This document shows, piece by piece, positions 16,547 to 23,828 of a stretch of 47,536 bases of DNA (position 1 is its first letter; each line of letters starts with the position of its first letter). The translations under genes and the position numbers were made by a program. Location: contig MKUB01000171.1 of assembly GCA_001898545.1 (NCBI GenBank), forward strand, positions 14,880-62,415, in the 5' to 3' direction. This stretch comes from Sphingomonadales bacterium 63-6. Its GTDB lineage: Bacteria; Pseudomonadota; Alphaproteobacteria; Sphingomonadales; Sphingomonadaceae. The notes under the pieces are model-generated. The model was not told the DNA's origin. It was given only the letters and a program-made list of their open reading frames with translations, and searched no databases.

Positions 16547-17038
16547 TCACGCCTTGCTCCTGATGAGGGCGAGGCCGTTGCGATCCAGCAGTTCAGCGTG
16601 GTCGATCGCCATGCCGTAGAAGACTCTGTGGTAACGGAAGGCGATGATCCGATTGGGGATCGTGGTGAGCCCGTACCCCCTTCGAAGTTCGACATACTCT
16701 CGCCAGTCGACCGCCTCCGTGATCGGGATGCGAGTGATCGGTGCTCCGCGCCGTTGAAACATCGTGCGGACGAGAAGCATGTCGTCATCCTGCGCCAACT
16801 CGGTGACGAGCTTGTATCTGGGAGCAACCCAGGCAGCGGCGCCAAGCGCGGCGAGCGTCAGGCTGCCAGCGGCCCACTTCCACGCGCCGGCGTCCACCAC
16901 CGCGATGGCGATAAAGAACGCGCCCATGGCGAGGCCAACTGGCAGCGTCGCCCTGGGCGTGAAGATGGGGCGGCTGCGGAAGATCACGCGAGGCGCCACG
17001 GCAAGCGATAGCGATTCTGAAGGTTGAATCTCTTCCAT
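16547..17038 (-). CDS. Small membrane protein with a PH-like C-terminal domain
   Basis: A 163-residue protein with two adjoining membrane helices (about 32-50 and 55-73) in a hairpin. A C-terminal beta-rich part (about 74-160) reads YKLVTELAQDDDMLLVRTMF, then RIPITEAVDWREYVELRRG, then a closing helix DHAELLDRNGLALI. That arrangement resembles bacterial PH-like (bPH2/YdbT-type) membrane-anchored domains. The start has GAGGA about 7 bp upstream. It lies 56 bp downstream of the exported-protein gene that ends at 17095 and may be cotranscribed with it. Confidence 0.55.
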   Translation of the reverse strand: MEEIQPSESLSLAVAPRVIFRSRPIFTPRATLPVGLAMGAFFIAIAVVDAGAWKWAAGSLTLAALGAAAWVAPRYKLVTELAQDDDMLLVRTMFQRRGAPITRIPITEAVDWREYVELRRGYGLTTIPNRIIAFRYHRVFYGMAIDHAELLDRNGLALIRSKA

Positions 17039-17094
17039 CGTTTCCTCGCGCGGGCCAGCGTCTCTAATCTACGCCTCACCCAGTCAAGTGGGTC

Positions 17095-17490
17095 TCATGG
17101 AATGTCTTGAAAGCCGTAATCCCGGTTGCATTTCGTAACGCCCCGCACGACTGCATCCATGTTGATCTCGCCTTTCATCAGGCTTGAGAAAAGCGCCTCT
17201 TCTCGATCAAGGACGTCCTTTGGCAGATCGGTATCCACCGCAACCATGCGACCGGCTTTTACCATGAGTTCCTTGGCCCGTTCTCGATAGGCGACCATGC
17301 TCCGCTCAGTTTTGGCGAGATCGACAGGGTCGGCGTTCCGGTTCTTCGACGAAGAACTCATCTCCATCAGAGCGCTGATAAGTTGATAGTGAGCGGCGCA
17401 TTCCAGCTTATCCGATGGATCATCCCCGGCGGCGGCGAGGGGAGCAGATATGAAAATCAACGTGACCGCCGCTATTCCCCGCACATTCAT
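17095..17490 (-). CDS. Small exported protein of unknown function (regulon member)
   Basis: A 131-residue protein with a clean signal peptide, MNVRGIAAVTLIFISAPLAAAG, and a strong ribosome-binding site, GGGGAGG. The mature part is helical with one Cys near the start (LECAAHYQLISALMEM) and one near the end (VTKCNRDYGF), which may form a disulfide. The plan resembles the other small exported protein at 17777: a cut signal, a Cys-bearing first helix, and a Cys near the C-terminus. The two are divergent and share the operator candidates at 17607 and 17693. Function unknown. Confidence 0.7.
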   Translation of the reverse strand: MNVRGIAAVTLIFISAPLAAAGDDPSDKLECAAHYQLISALMEMSSSSKNRNADPVDLAKTERSMVAYRERAKELMVKAGRMVAVDTDLPKDVLDREEALFSSLMKGEINMDAVVRGVTKCNRDYGFQDIP

Positions 17491-17606
17491 GCCCAGCCTC
17501 CCCTAATTCTACCAAGACGCCCCGGTCGGAGGGGGGCTCCCCCAACGCCACCGCTCGGGCTGCTCTGGAACCGGCTCTGCTTATCGGGCCGGCCCACCAA
17601 TCTCAT

Positions 17607-17622
17607 CCCCCTGAATCGGGGA
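17607..17622. promoter_or_regulatory. Inverted-repeat operator candidate, site 2
   Basis: CCCC-TGAATC-GGGG in the divergent region between the 17490 (minus) and 17777 (plus) genes, about 155 bp before the plus-strand start. Same spacing and core as site 1. Confidence 0.6.
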
Positions 17623-17692
17623 AGTAACCGTTTGCCCGGCCCCGGTGATGGCAGAAATCGCGATCGGCGCCGATCGATCTCACTTGGCGCAT

Positions 17693-17709
17693 TCCCCTGA
17701 ATAGGGGGA
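17693..17709. promoter_or_regulatory. Inverted-repeat operator candidate, site 3
   Basis: TCCCC-TGAATA-GGGGGA, 69 bp before the ATG at 17777. The distance matches that of site 1 to its gene (65 bp), suggesting a fixed position relative to the promoter. It is 86 bp (about eight helical turns) from site 2. Confidence 0.6.
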
Positions 17710-17776
17710 TGTTCCGCCTCCCACGATCCGCCATTACGAAATGAGCAATATCCACGGCCAGTAACAGGGGAAAACA

Positions 17777-18139
17777 ATGCTGCGCCAACTCACCGCGTCG
17801 ATCATGACACTGGCCTTCGTCGCAGGCTTTCCGGTCCCAAGCATGGCGCAAGTCTCTCAGGAGACGCGGCAGGCTCCTTTGACCGCCGAGGAAAAAGGGA
17901 TGCTTTGGTGTTCTGCCGTGGCCAGGGCGAAAGCCCAGAGCCAGCCGACTATCCAGGCAGCTTTGCCCTTTTCGCGCATCCAGCTCCGCGTAGATGACAG
18001 GATTTTTCAAGCGTTTGCGAAACGAGGCTATACGAAGGATGAAACGGCGGACCTCATGACGGAATGGGAAGTCGGTATTGATCCGGCGACACCACTTGAA
18101 ACGGCCTGTCGCGACGTGGACCCAACACTCTGGCAATAG
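17777..18139 (+). CDS. Small exported protein of unknown function (regulon member)
   Basis: A 120-residue protein with a signal peptide, MLRQLTASIMTLAFVAGFPVPSMA, and AGGGG 8 bp upstream of the ATG. The mature domain is about 95 residues and helical: LTAEEKGMLWCSAVARAKAQ, an Arg/Asp-rich middle, then DETADLMTEWEVGI and a second Cys (ETACRDVD). The two Cys could form a disulfide. It is divergent from the exported-protein gene at 17490 and carries operator candidates 2 and 3 upstream. No family recognised. Confidence 0.7.
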   Translation: MLRQLTASIMTLAFVAGFPVPSMAQVSQETRQAPLTAEEKGMLWCSAVARAKAQSQPTIQAALPFSRIQLRVDDRIFQAFAKRGYTKDETADLMTEWEVGIDPATPLETACRDVDPTLWQ

Positions 18140-18353
18140 GCCTTTCTCCCCATTCACTGGCGCGCGCTACCGCGGTGGCTGGACGCATGGTCGAGCCTCG
18201 GATCGTGAACCGCTGCATCAACGGTGGATCACTGCATTCGAACAAGAGCGCGTGAAACATGACGAGCGGGACGGCAGCGGCGTAGAGGGGATGTAACGGC
18301 CTGGCTGCGACGCTAAGCAGCACTGGAGCCGAGCTTGGCTCCCGGGCTGGCTG

Positions 18354-18368
18354 GACCTGAATCGGGGA
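18354..18368. promoter_or_regulatory. Inverted-repeat operator candidate, site 4 (half-degenerate)
   Basis: GACC-TGAATC-GGGG: the core and right arm match sites 1-3 exactly while the left arm keeps two of four bases. It lies 188 bp before the kinase start, so it may mediate weak autoregulation. Confidence 0.45.
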
Positions 18369-18405
18369 TGCCTCTCAATTGAATGGTCGCGTAGCGACAA
18401 TGGTC

Positions 18406-18424
18406 GATCAGATCTGATCTGATC
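18406..18424. repeat. GATC-rich palindrome and short direct repeat
   Basis: GATCAGATCTGATC at 18406-18419 is a perfect 14-bp palindrome, followed by another TGATC so that GATCT/TGATC repeats three times. It is 130 bp upstream of the kinase gene. It could be a regulator site; it contains three GATC tetranucleotides. Confidence 0.5.
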
Positions 18425-18497
18425 TCAATGTCAGAATACTCTATTCTCTGGCATGCTTGGGTAAGTCACGGCTTCAACTATGCAAGGTGGCGTCCAT

Positions 18498-18522
18498 GCC
18501 ACACGGCGGGTAGCCGTGTGGC
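18498..18522 (+). promoter_or_regulatory. Strong hairpin in the kinase mRNA leader
   Basis: GCCACACGGC at 18498-18507 and GCCGTGTGGC at 18513-18522 make a perfect 10-bp GC-rich stem with a GGGTA loop. It ends 33 bp before the GTG start and about 17 bp before its ribosome-binding site (AGGAAAGGGG). No T-run follows, so a role in mRNA stability, translation control or attenuation is more likely than simple termination. Confidence 0.55.
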
Positions 18523-18555
18523 GGGCGGTAATAGACGAGGAAAGGGGCATATTTC

Positions 18556-20700
18556 GTGCTGGGCAGGTTCACGCCACTCGCCATGCTTTCGCTTCTGACG
18601 GCGGTCGGGCTGGCGCTGACGGCCATCGCGGTTAGCCTGGCCACAGAGCAACCCACGCTCGGAATGGCTTTGTCCGCGCAGCGAGGTGCTCGAGACGCTC
18701 TGATCGAAGTCGTTCGCCCATCACAGAGGTCAGGCGCGCCGGACAGGCTCGTTTCGGTTGGCGATGGGCGCGGTTCGATCGTTGAACTTCATGCGGGCGA
18801 TCTCGTCGCGGAACCAGATACGCTCGAGACCTATGCTGCGATGGAAGCCTTTTTCGCGCGACAGACTGAAATTTTCAGCATCCTCCAACAACCTCGTGTG
18901 CATATCCAGACGCAGGATGGCGACGGCAAGGTCAGTCAAACAGAGATGTCGCTGTCACCCCATCGTCCCTTGCATGACCTCCCTACCATATTCTGGGGGC
19001 AAATCTTTGTCGGCTTCAGCAGCTTCCTGATCGGCGCATGGGTGTGGTGTTTACGACGCGAGGATATCGTTACCAAGCTGTTCGCGCTGACCGGCGTGAG
19101 CATTATGGCCTCCGCCTATTCTGCGGCGATCTACAGCACTCGTGAACTCGCGATCGATGGCGGGCTCTTCCGCGTTCTTTCCGCCATCAACCATGCAGGG
19201 GCCCTGGCCTTTGGCGTACTGATGATCGCCCTTCTATTAAGCTATCCCCGCCAACTCGTTACGCCGCGTTGGCTGGCGCTGCCGGTGATCCTATTCGGCG
19301 CCTGGTGGCTTGCAGATACCATGTGGCTGTTCTCAGGTCCGCAGACCGGCATACACCTTCCGGTGGTGGTCGCGATGGCGGCCATCATCGTGTGTACCGT
19401 TCTGCAGTTCGTGAAGACCAAAGGCAATCCGCAAGAACGTGCGGTACTGCGCTGGTTCAATCTCGGCGTTTTGACGGGCGCCGGTGGATTCGTGGCCACC
19501 ATCATTGCGCCCAATCTGTTCGGCTTGCCCGCGCCGCTTGCGCAAGGCTATGCTTTTCTCTTTTTCCTGCTGATCTATGCAGGGCTCGCGCTTGGCGTCG
19601 CGCGTTACCGTCTGTTCGATCTCGATAGATGGGCGTTTCGTATTCTCTTCTATCTGCTCGGAGCCGCACTACTCGTCGGACTCGACGCCTTGCTGATCTA
19701 TGCCGTTGCGCTTGATCGTACCCCGGCCTTCGGCTTGGCCCTGTTGGCAGTCGGGGTCCTATATCTTCCATGCCGCGACATGCTGGCTCACCGCTTTTCC
19801 GGGCGTCGACCGCATGACCGGATGGAGCAGTTTCAAGCTATCGTCGAAGTGGCCTTGGCGCCATCAGCCGCGGAACAGGAAGCGCGCTGGAAACGACTGC
19901 TCGCGTCGAGTTTCCATCCCCTCCAGATGACGCAGGGTGAAAGCCGCATCAAGAGACCGCGCCTGCAATCAGACGGGCTTCGGCTCGAAATCCCAAGTGT
20001 GGGCACGCTACCATCTTGGATGCTCGATCATGCCGATAACGGGCGCAAGCTTTTCTCGACACGCGACACCAAACTGGCCCTGGAGCTATGCACGATGTTG
20101 ACCCACTCTATGGACAGCCGACGATCCTTCGATGCCGGCGTTACGGAAGAACGCAGTCGTATCGCGCGCGACATGCACGACAATATCGGCGTCCAATTGC
20201 TCGGCGCGCTGCACAGCCGGGAAGCGGACCGCAAAGACGGACTGATCCGTGACGCACTCGCCGACCTCAGGGATATCATCAACAACGCCTCAAGCCCCCG
20301 CCTGGAGCCCGCAGAGATCTTCGCAGATTTGCGGATCGAGATCTCGGAACATCTCGAAATCGCCGGCATAGAACTCGATTGGGTCGCCGAGGTCGAGGAT
20401 GGACTGCCGCTGCCTGCGCCGGCGATTCACGCTTTGCGTTCGATCGTTCGTGAGGCGTCGGGTAACGCCATCAAACATGCCGGAGCAACGCGGCTGACGA
20501 TTGATATCCGCCACGGCCGGACGGGGCTTATCCTTGTGATCACCGACGACGGCAAGGGCTTTGACCCCACAGCGGTGACGTCGGGCAATGGCCTCACCAA
20601 CATGCGTACGCGCATGAGCGGTTTCGATGGAAGTATTTCCATAGACGATGCGAAACCCGGCACCCGTATCACCGCACGCTTTCCGCCGGTGGAAGCATAG
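18556..20700 (+). CDS. Multi-pass sensor histidine kinase, HisKA_3 (NarL-partner) type
   Basis: A 714-residue membrane kinase starting at a GTG with AGGAAAGGGG upstream. A first membrane helix (about 7-29) is followed by a roughly 115-residue extracytoplasmic region (about 30-143). Then come seven or eight membrane helices (about 145-405), a linker, and a HisKA_3 dimerisation domain: EERSRIARDMHDN with the phospho-acceptor His541. The HATPase domain has N-box GNAIKHA (636-642), DDGKGFD (664-670) and GNGL (677-680). The extracytoplasmic part, with RLVSVGDGRGSIVELHAGDLV, is not a sensor domain that I can name. Its partner is the response regulator 8 bp downstream. A role in controlling the surrounding exported proteins is inferred from the operator repeats. 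Confidence 0.88.
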   Translation: MLGRFTPLAMLSLLTAVGLALTAIAVSLATEQPTLGMALSAQRGARDALIEVVRPSQRSGAPDRLVSVGDGRGSIVELHAGDLVAEPDTLETYAAMEAFFARQTEIFSILQQPRVHIQTQDGDGKVSQTEMSLSPHRPLHDLPTIFWGQIFVGFSSFLIGAWVWCLRREDIVTKLFALTGVSIMASAYSAAIYSTRELAIDGGLFRVLSAINHAGALAFGVLMIALLLSYPRQLVTPRWLALPVILFGAWWLADTMWLFSGPQTGIHLPVVVAMAAIIVCTVLQFVKTKGNPQERAVLRWFNLGVLTGAGGFVATIIAPNLFGLPAPLAQGYAFLFFLLIYAGLALGVARYRLFDLDRWAFRILFYLLGAALLVGLDALLIYAVALDRTPAFGLALLAVGVLYLPCRDMLAHRFSGRRPHDRMEQFQAIVEVALAPSAAEQEARWKRLLASSFHPLQMTQGESRIKRPRLQSDGLRLEIPSVGTLPSWMLDHADNGRKLFSTRDTKLALELCTMLTHSMDSRRSFDAGVTEERSRIARDMHDNIGVQLLGALHSREADRKDGLIRDALADLRDIINNASSPRLEPAEIFADLRIEISEHLEIAGIELDWVAEVEDGLPLPAPAIHALRSIVREASGNAIKHAGATRLTIDIRHGRTGLILVITDDGKGFDPTAVTSGNGLTNMRTRMSGFDGSISIDDAKPGTRITARFPPVEA

Positions 20701-20708
20701 AGGTGGCC

Positions 20709-21347
20709 ATGAAACGAGTTCTGATCGTTGAGGACGTCTCGGAAACCCGGCGCTGGCTGGCCGATATCGTGCGCAACGCGTTTGGCGACTGTGACATAAG
20801 GGAAGCGGCAAGCATGCGGGGCGGGGTCGCGGAAGGCACGGCGGGCACTTTCGACCTGGCGCTCATCGACCTCGGCTTGCCGGACGGATCGGGACTCGAC
20901 GTACTGCGCACGATCCGGCTCGCCCATCCGCAAACCGCTTGCGTGGTCACAACGGTGATGGGCGACGACGCGCACATCGTCGCAGCGCTTTCGGCAGGCG
21001 CGGACGGTTATCTACTGAAGGAGCAGGCGCCCGGGGTAATCTCTCGCCATCTCGTTCAGATCCTGGAAGGCATACCGGCGCTGTCAGCCTCGGTCGCCCG
21101 GAGGATCATGGATCACTTCCGCCTGACCGGCCCGGCAGCCGAACCTGAAGGAATTCTTACTGCACGCGAGAACGAGGTCCTCGCCCTTATCGGCCGCGGC
21201 ATGCGTAACGGGGAAGTGGCGAAGGAACTGAAGCTCGCGGAAAGCACTGTGGCGAGCTACATCAAGTCTATTTACCGAAAGCTCGGCATCTCCAATCGCG
21301 CCGAAGCTTCATGGCACGCAATTCGCCTCGGCCTCTCTGGCCGTTGA
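20709..21347 (+). CDS. NarL/FixJ-family response regulator (receiver + LuxR HTH)
   Basis: A 212-residue regulator. The receiver domain (1-120) has acidic VED (7-9), phospho-acceptor Asp54 in ALIDLGLPDGSG, a Thr in VVTTVMGD and Lys in YLLKEQ. The LuxR/GerE DNA-binding domain (about 147-205) reads LTARENEVLALIGRGMRNGE, then ESTVASYIKSIYRKLGI. The ATG at 20709 is preferred to a GTG 6 bp before it because AGAGG then sits at proper distance. It follows the kinase by 8 bp, so the two form one operon. Regulators of this class bind short inverted repeats as dimers, which makes the CCCC-N6-GGGG repeats around it natural targets (inference). Confidence 0.92.
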   Translation: MKRVLIVEDVSETRRWLADIVRNAFGDCDIREAASMRGGVAEGTAGTFDLALIDLGLPDGSGLDVLRTIRLAHPQTACVVTTVMGDDAHIVAALSAGADGYLLKEQAPGVISRHLVQILEGIPALSASVARRIMDHFRLTGPAAEPEGILTARENEVLALIGRGMRNGEVAKELKLAESTVASYIKSIYRKLGISNRAEASWHAIRLGLSGR

Positions 21348-21366
21348 AAGACGAGACGTTGCCTCA

Positions 21367-21382
21367 TCCCCGAAACAGGGGA
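21367..21382. promoter_or_regulatory. Inverted-repeat operator candidate, site 5
   Basis: TCCCC-GAAACA-GGGGA, 20 bp after the regulator stop and 111 bp before the exported-protein gene at 21493. The arms and N6 spacing equal those of sites 1-3; the core differs. As it follows a stop it could also serve as a weak hairpin terminator. Confidence 0.5.
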
Positions 21383-21492
21383 GTGATCTGCCGATCACGA
21401 TGGCCCATCTTGAACTGAGAGGGACGATTTCGTGCGTCAGATCAGGACCGCGAAACGCTGCGGTCTGAGCAATTTGCGTTGAGGTCTTTGTT

Positions 21493-22422
21493 ATGGCGGT
21501 AGTTGGAGCAGGCCTGAGATTCTTCATGTCCAACAAGTTGGGCAAACCGGCCGTATGCCACCATCGAAAATCGCTTTGGCTCGCTGCGCTCTGCGCTCTT
21601 GCCCTGCCGGCCATACCCGCGCACGCAATCACGATGAAGGAGCGTGTGGTCCTCGGTAGTTTCAATATGTGCTGGGAGGGGGAAGACGGAGGAGATCTGT
21701 CCGGAGCGCTTCGAGAAAACGGCTTCGCCATGGCCCCCCAAGCCACGACGCCACTCTATTTTCGTCAGGAGAGCGGCACGACGATCCTCTTCGCGTCCTA
21801 CTATGGCCTGAATTCAGCGGGTGACCGCGAAGCAATCTGCCGGATCACCGCACTCAAGCCGCAGGTCGACAGCCAGTGGACACCGAGAGCGCCTATCTTT
21901 CCGGAGTTTTCCGAGTTGCTCGATCGCATCGTACAGACTTCCGCCAATATGCTCGGCGGTTATAGAAGTGTTGCGATACGTCAGGCCATTCCGCGCCGCC
22001 CGGGCCATGCCCGCACGCTTCTTCGTCTCGATGAAGGTCTCCGCGCACGGGTCATCTATATCGAGGAAGGGCCAACCTACTACGAGTTCGTTTACCGTAA
22101 TGCCACGCGCGCCGTCATCGACAATCCTTCAGGACTGGACGAGATCATCCAGCCGCCGGCGCGCGCTGCGATGCAGGCTTTCGTCGATGATGGCTGGGAG
22201 ATCGCCTTCTGTAACCTCAATCCGCACAATTGTCTGACCCAGGAGCAACAGCGCCAGCAGGAGGCGATGGCCGCACGGGCGGCACAAAATCGCGAGCCCA
22301 TCCCCATTCCTTTCAGCGGGATCGGCAGCATTCGCTCAGGCGACAATCGAACCCACGAACAAAGGCTGAATGACAAGATATGGTGGCAGAACTACCATCG
22401 TTGCGGCAGCGGCAAATGCTGA
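21493..22422 (+). CDS. Exported protein of unknown function (regulon member)
   Basis: A 309-residue protein. A somewhat long leader precedes the hydrophobic SLWLAALCALALPAIPAHA, the likely signal peptide; starting at the ATG near 21526 would give a more standard one. The mature part has an alpha/beta look, with RVVLGSFNMCWEGEDGG, RARVIYIEEGPTYYEFVYRN and AAMQAFVDDGWEIAFCNLNPHNC, and four or five Cys. It ends in a Gln/Arg-rich helix, a Gly/Pro segment and NYHRCGSGKC. I recognise no family. It overlaps the next gene, and operator candidate 5 lies upstream, after the response regulator. Confidence 0.7.
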   Translation: MAVVGAGLRFFMSNKLGKPAVCHHRKSLWLAALCALALPAIPAHAITMKERVVLGSFNMCWEGEDGGDLSGALRENGFAMAPQATTPLYFRQESGTTILFASYYGLNSAGDREAICRITALKPQVDSQWTPRAPIFPEFSELLDRIVQTSANMLGGYRSVAIRQAIPRRPGHARTLLRLDEGLRARVIYIEEGPTYYEFVYRNATRAVIDNPSGLDEIIQPPARAAMQAFVDDGWEIAFCNLNPHNCLTQEQQRQQEAMAARAAQNREPIPIPFSGIGSIRSGDNRTHEQRLNDKIWWQNYHRCGSGKC

Positions 22423-22982
22423 CGGCGGCGCGAAATTTGGTCGGTTGCGGTAGTGCAGCAATATTGTTGTGCCTCACGTCGCCCGCCCGCGCGCAGGAGC
22501 CTAGTCTGGGTGCGTTTGTGCTTGCGGGGTTAACCGATGTTTGTCTCCCGGTGATTGAGCGCGGCGAGTCCCTTTCTGAAACCGCGGGGAAAGCAGGTTT
22601 TCTGGAAGTGACGGGCGAAAACCGGGCCTCGCTTGGCGGCAGCCAGGGAATGTCCTGGTGGATGTATGAATTTTCCGAGGCGGTGCTCGTTGTTGGGCGC
22701 GACCTGGAACAGGTGGGTAGTGCCTGCCAGATTGCCGCCAGCGTGCCTATCGCGCGTATCGGGCGTCTGGATGAGGAGATTGGCCAATGGGCTGCCGCCG
22801 CTTCACCAGGTTTTCAGCAAACTGGCCAACCTTCATCCCGCGCGGCGCGAGACGCGCAATGGACATGGGAGCGTTCCGCGGGGGGAAGCATCCAACAATT
22901 GCGACTGTCCTTTACGCGGCACAAGGACGGCACCGCCAGTTCTACGCTCGTCTACGGCCTTCTGCCGGCGCGCAATCGCTGA
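22416..22982 (+). CDS. Exported protein of unknown function (regulon member)
   Basis: A 188-residue protein read from the ATG at 22416, which lies inside the last codons of the previous gene (ATGCTGA), a clear translational coupling. This start gives a good signal peptide, MLTAARNLVGCGSAAILLCLTSPARAQ. The mature part has SLGAFVLAGLTDVCLPVIERGES, a helix (ETAGKAGFLEV), then strands around QGMSWWMYEFSEAVLVVGRD and CQIAAS. The C-terminal half is Gln/Ser-rich with a last strand, QLRLSFTRHKDGTASSTLVYGLL. No family known. It is made together with the preceding exported protein and may bind it. Confidence 0.7.
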   Translation: MLTAARNLVGCGSAAILLCLTSPARAQEPSLGAFVLAGLTDVCLPVIERGESLSETAGKAGFLEVTGENRASLGGSQGMSWWMYEFSEAVLVVGRDLEQVGSACQIAASVPIARIGRLDEEIGQWAAAASPGFQQTGQPSSRAARDAQWTWERSAGGSIQQLRLSFTRHKDGTASSTLVYGLLPARNR

Positions 22983-23226
22983 GCGATTTTCGATCTCAAA
23001 GGAATGACCCCCAACATCAGTGCGCGCCTACGGTGCCGATTTTGCCTGTCTTTTGGTCTTATTCCGAGATTTCGGTAAATTGAGCAGCGCGTTCTGGAGG
23101 AGAGCGCCATGTCCCAAGGTAAGACCATTGTGCGATCGTCACCTTGGTCATCGGATTCCCCGGCGGATTCGTCCTCCCGGACTCGTTGAGGAGAGTCGAT
23201 GCAGTGGCTCTTCAACCTCTGCTGGG
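22983..23226. other. Stretch between the exported-protein operon and the integrase remnant
   Basis: No supported gene. A 26-codon frame at about 23109-23189 has a good ribosome-binding site (GGAGGAGAG) but encodes a Ser-rich stretch that resembles nothing. The interval probably contains decayed integrase sequence, since the remnant runs up to 23227. Confidence 0.35.
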
Positions 23227-23465
23227 TTAAGGGGCACAGCGCGAATTTCCATCCTTCCTCCGCCATCCTTCCTCCGTTTGTCGAAGAAATTCCTGCGCAA
23301 CCAGCTCAAACGTGTTGGAAGCGTCCGCGACCTTCTGCAGCTTATCTTGCTGTCGCTCACGGCATGGATCACCTCCATATGCGACGATCTTGCGGGCAGC
23401 ATCACGTGCCGCGCGGGCTTCTCGCGCGGCTTCGCATTTCGAATCGCCATGTCCGTTAATGCCAT
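23227..23465 (-). pseudogene. Broken P4-type integrase, N-terminal fragments only
   Basis: Two pieces of one integrase N-terminus are in different frames. First, 23465 to about 23409 reads MALTDMAIRNAKPREKPAR, the standard opening of the DUF4102 arm-binding domain. Then, one frame over, 23427 to 23227 reads REARAARDAARKIVAYGGD and DASNTFELVAQEFLRQTEE, the later part of the same domain. About 50 codons between them are missing and the catalytic domain is absent. Its start lies 131 bp from a copy of the tRNA-Phe 3' end (23596), a geometry like that of the intact integrase (start 34858, 166 bp from the tRNA at 35024). It is therefore the relic of an earlier island at this site. Confidence 0.75.
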
Positions 23466-23595
23466 ATCTGGGGCCACTTCCCTGGAGCTTGAAAGGGTGG
23501 CCCCAATCTGGGCACCAAGTCGGTGCGGTTACACGCAGGCCTTGGTGAACATTGGCCCTTGCAAACACGTCAGCGAAGGCTGGCAATCCGGAGAG

Positions 23596-23617
23596 TGGTG
23601 CGGGGACGGAACCGCGA
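23596..23617 (-). other. Degenerate copy of the tRNA-Phe 3' end (old att site)
   Basis: TGGTGC-GGGGACGGAA-CCGCGA aligns with the 3' end of tRNA-Phe (35024 onward: TGGTGCCCGGGGACGGAA, then TCGAACCGCCGA) in the same orientation, with gaps of 2, 4 and 1 bp. That is what an internal att site between two stacked islands would look like after decay. The match is short and gapped, so chance is possible. Confidence 0.5.
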
Positions 23618-23670
23618 AAATCGCGTAATCACTTGTTATACTTGCATAACTGAAGGAATCTTTTCGGTCG

Positions 23671-23691
23671 AGGCCCCCAAAAAGGCCCCCA
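23671..23691 (+). repeat. Left copy of a 21-bp island-end repeat
   Basis: Two AGGCCCCCA units start 12 bp apart (23671 and 23683) with an A-rich spacer. The same 21-bp block occurs at 34891-34911 with one mismatch and in the same orientation. The two lie near the two ends of the island, a typical place for integrase arm-type or excisionase sites. Confidence 0.7.
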
Positions 23692-23828
23692 GCGCTATCA
23701 GGCTACCCTATTTTTTCCACGGTTTCTGCCCGCCATTGCCCGCCTTTGAACGGCCACGGCCAGCCGTTCAATCGCCTTGATCTTGCGGAGAATTTACGCC
23801 TTCACATCATGGGCCACCTCCAGCACAA

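Larger units (their letters stand above)
18140..18555. other. 416-bp regulatory leader before the histidine kinase gene
   Basis: No supported gene. It holds operator candidate 4 (18354-18368), a short hairpin GTCGC-gta-GCGAC at about 18386-18398, a GATC-rich palindrome (18406-18419) and a strong hairpin just before the kinase start (18498-18522), each listed separately. Such a loaded leader suggests tight control of the two-component system. Confidence 0.5.

Noticed and set aside
17520..17555. G-rich/C-rich short hairpin upstream of the 17490 gene
   Set aside because: It resembles the operator repeats only by being C- and G-rich; the N6 spacing and TGAAT core are absent.
23109..23189. 26-codon plus-strand frame with a good ribosome-binding site
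   Set aside because: The peptide is Ser-rich and matches nothing; it lies in decayed sequence next to the broken integrase.
23635..23650. Small inverted repeat GTTAT-N6-ATAAC just inside the left island end
   Set aside because: It could be a recombinase core site, but there is no matching copy at the right end, and 5-bp arms are weak evidence.
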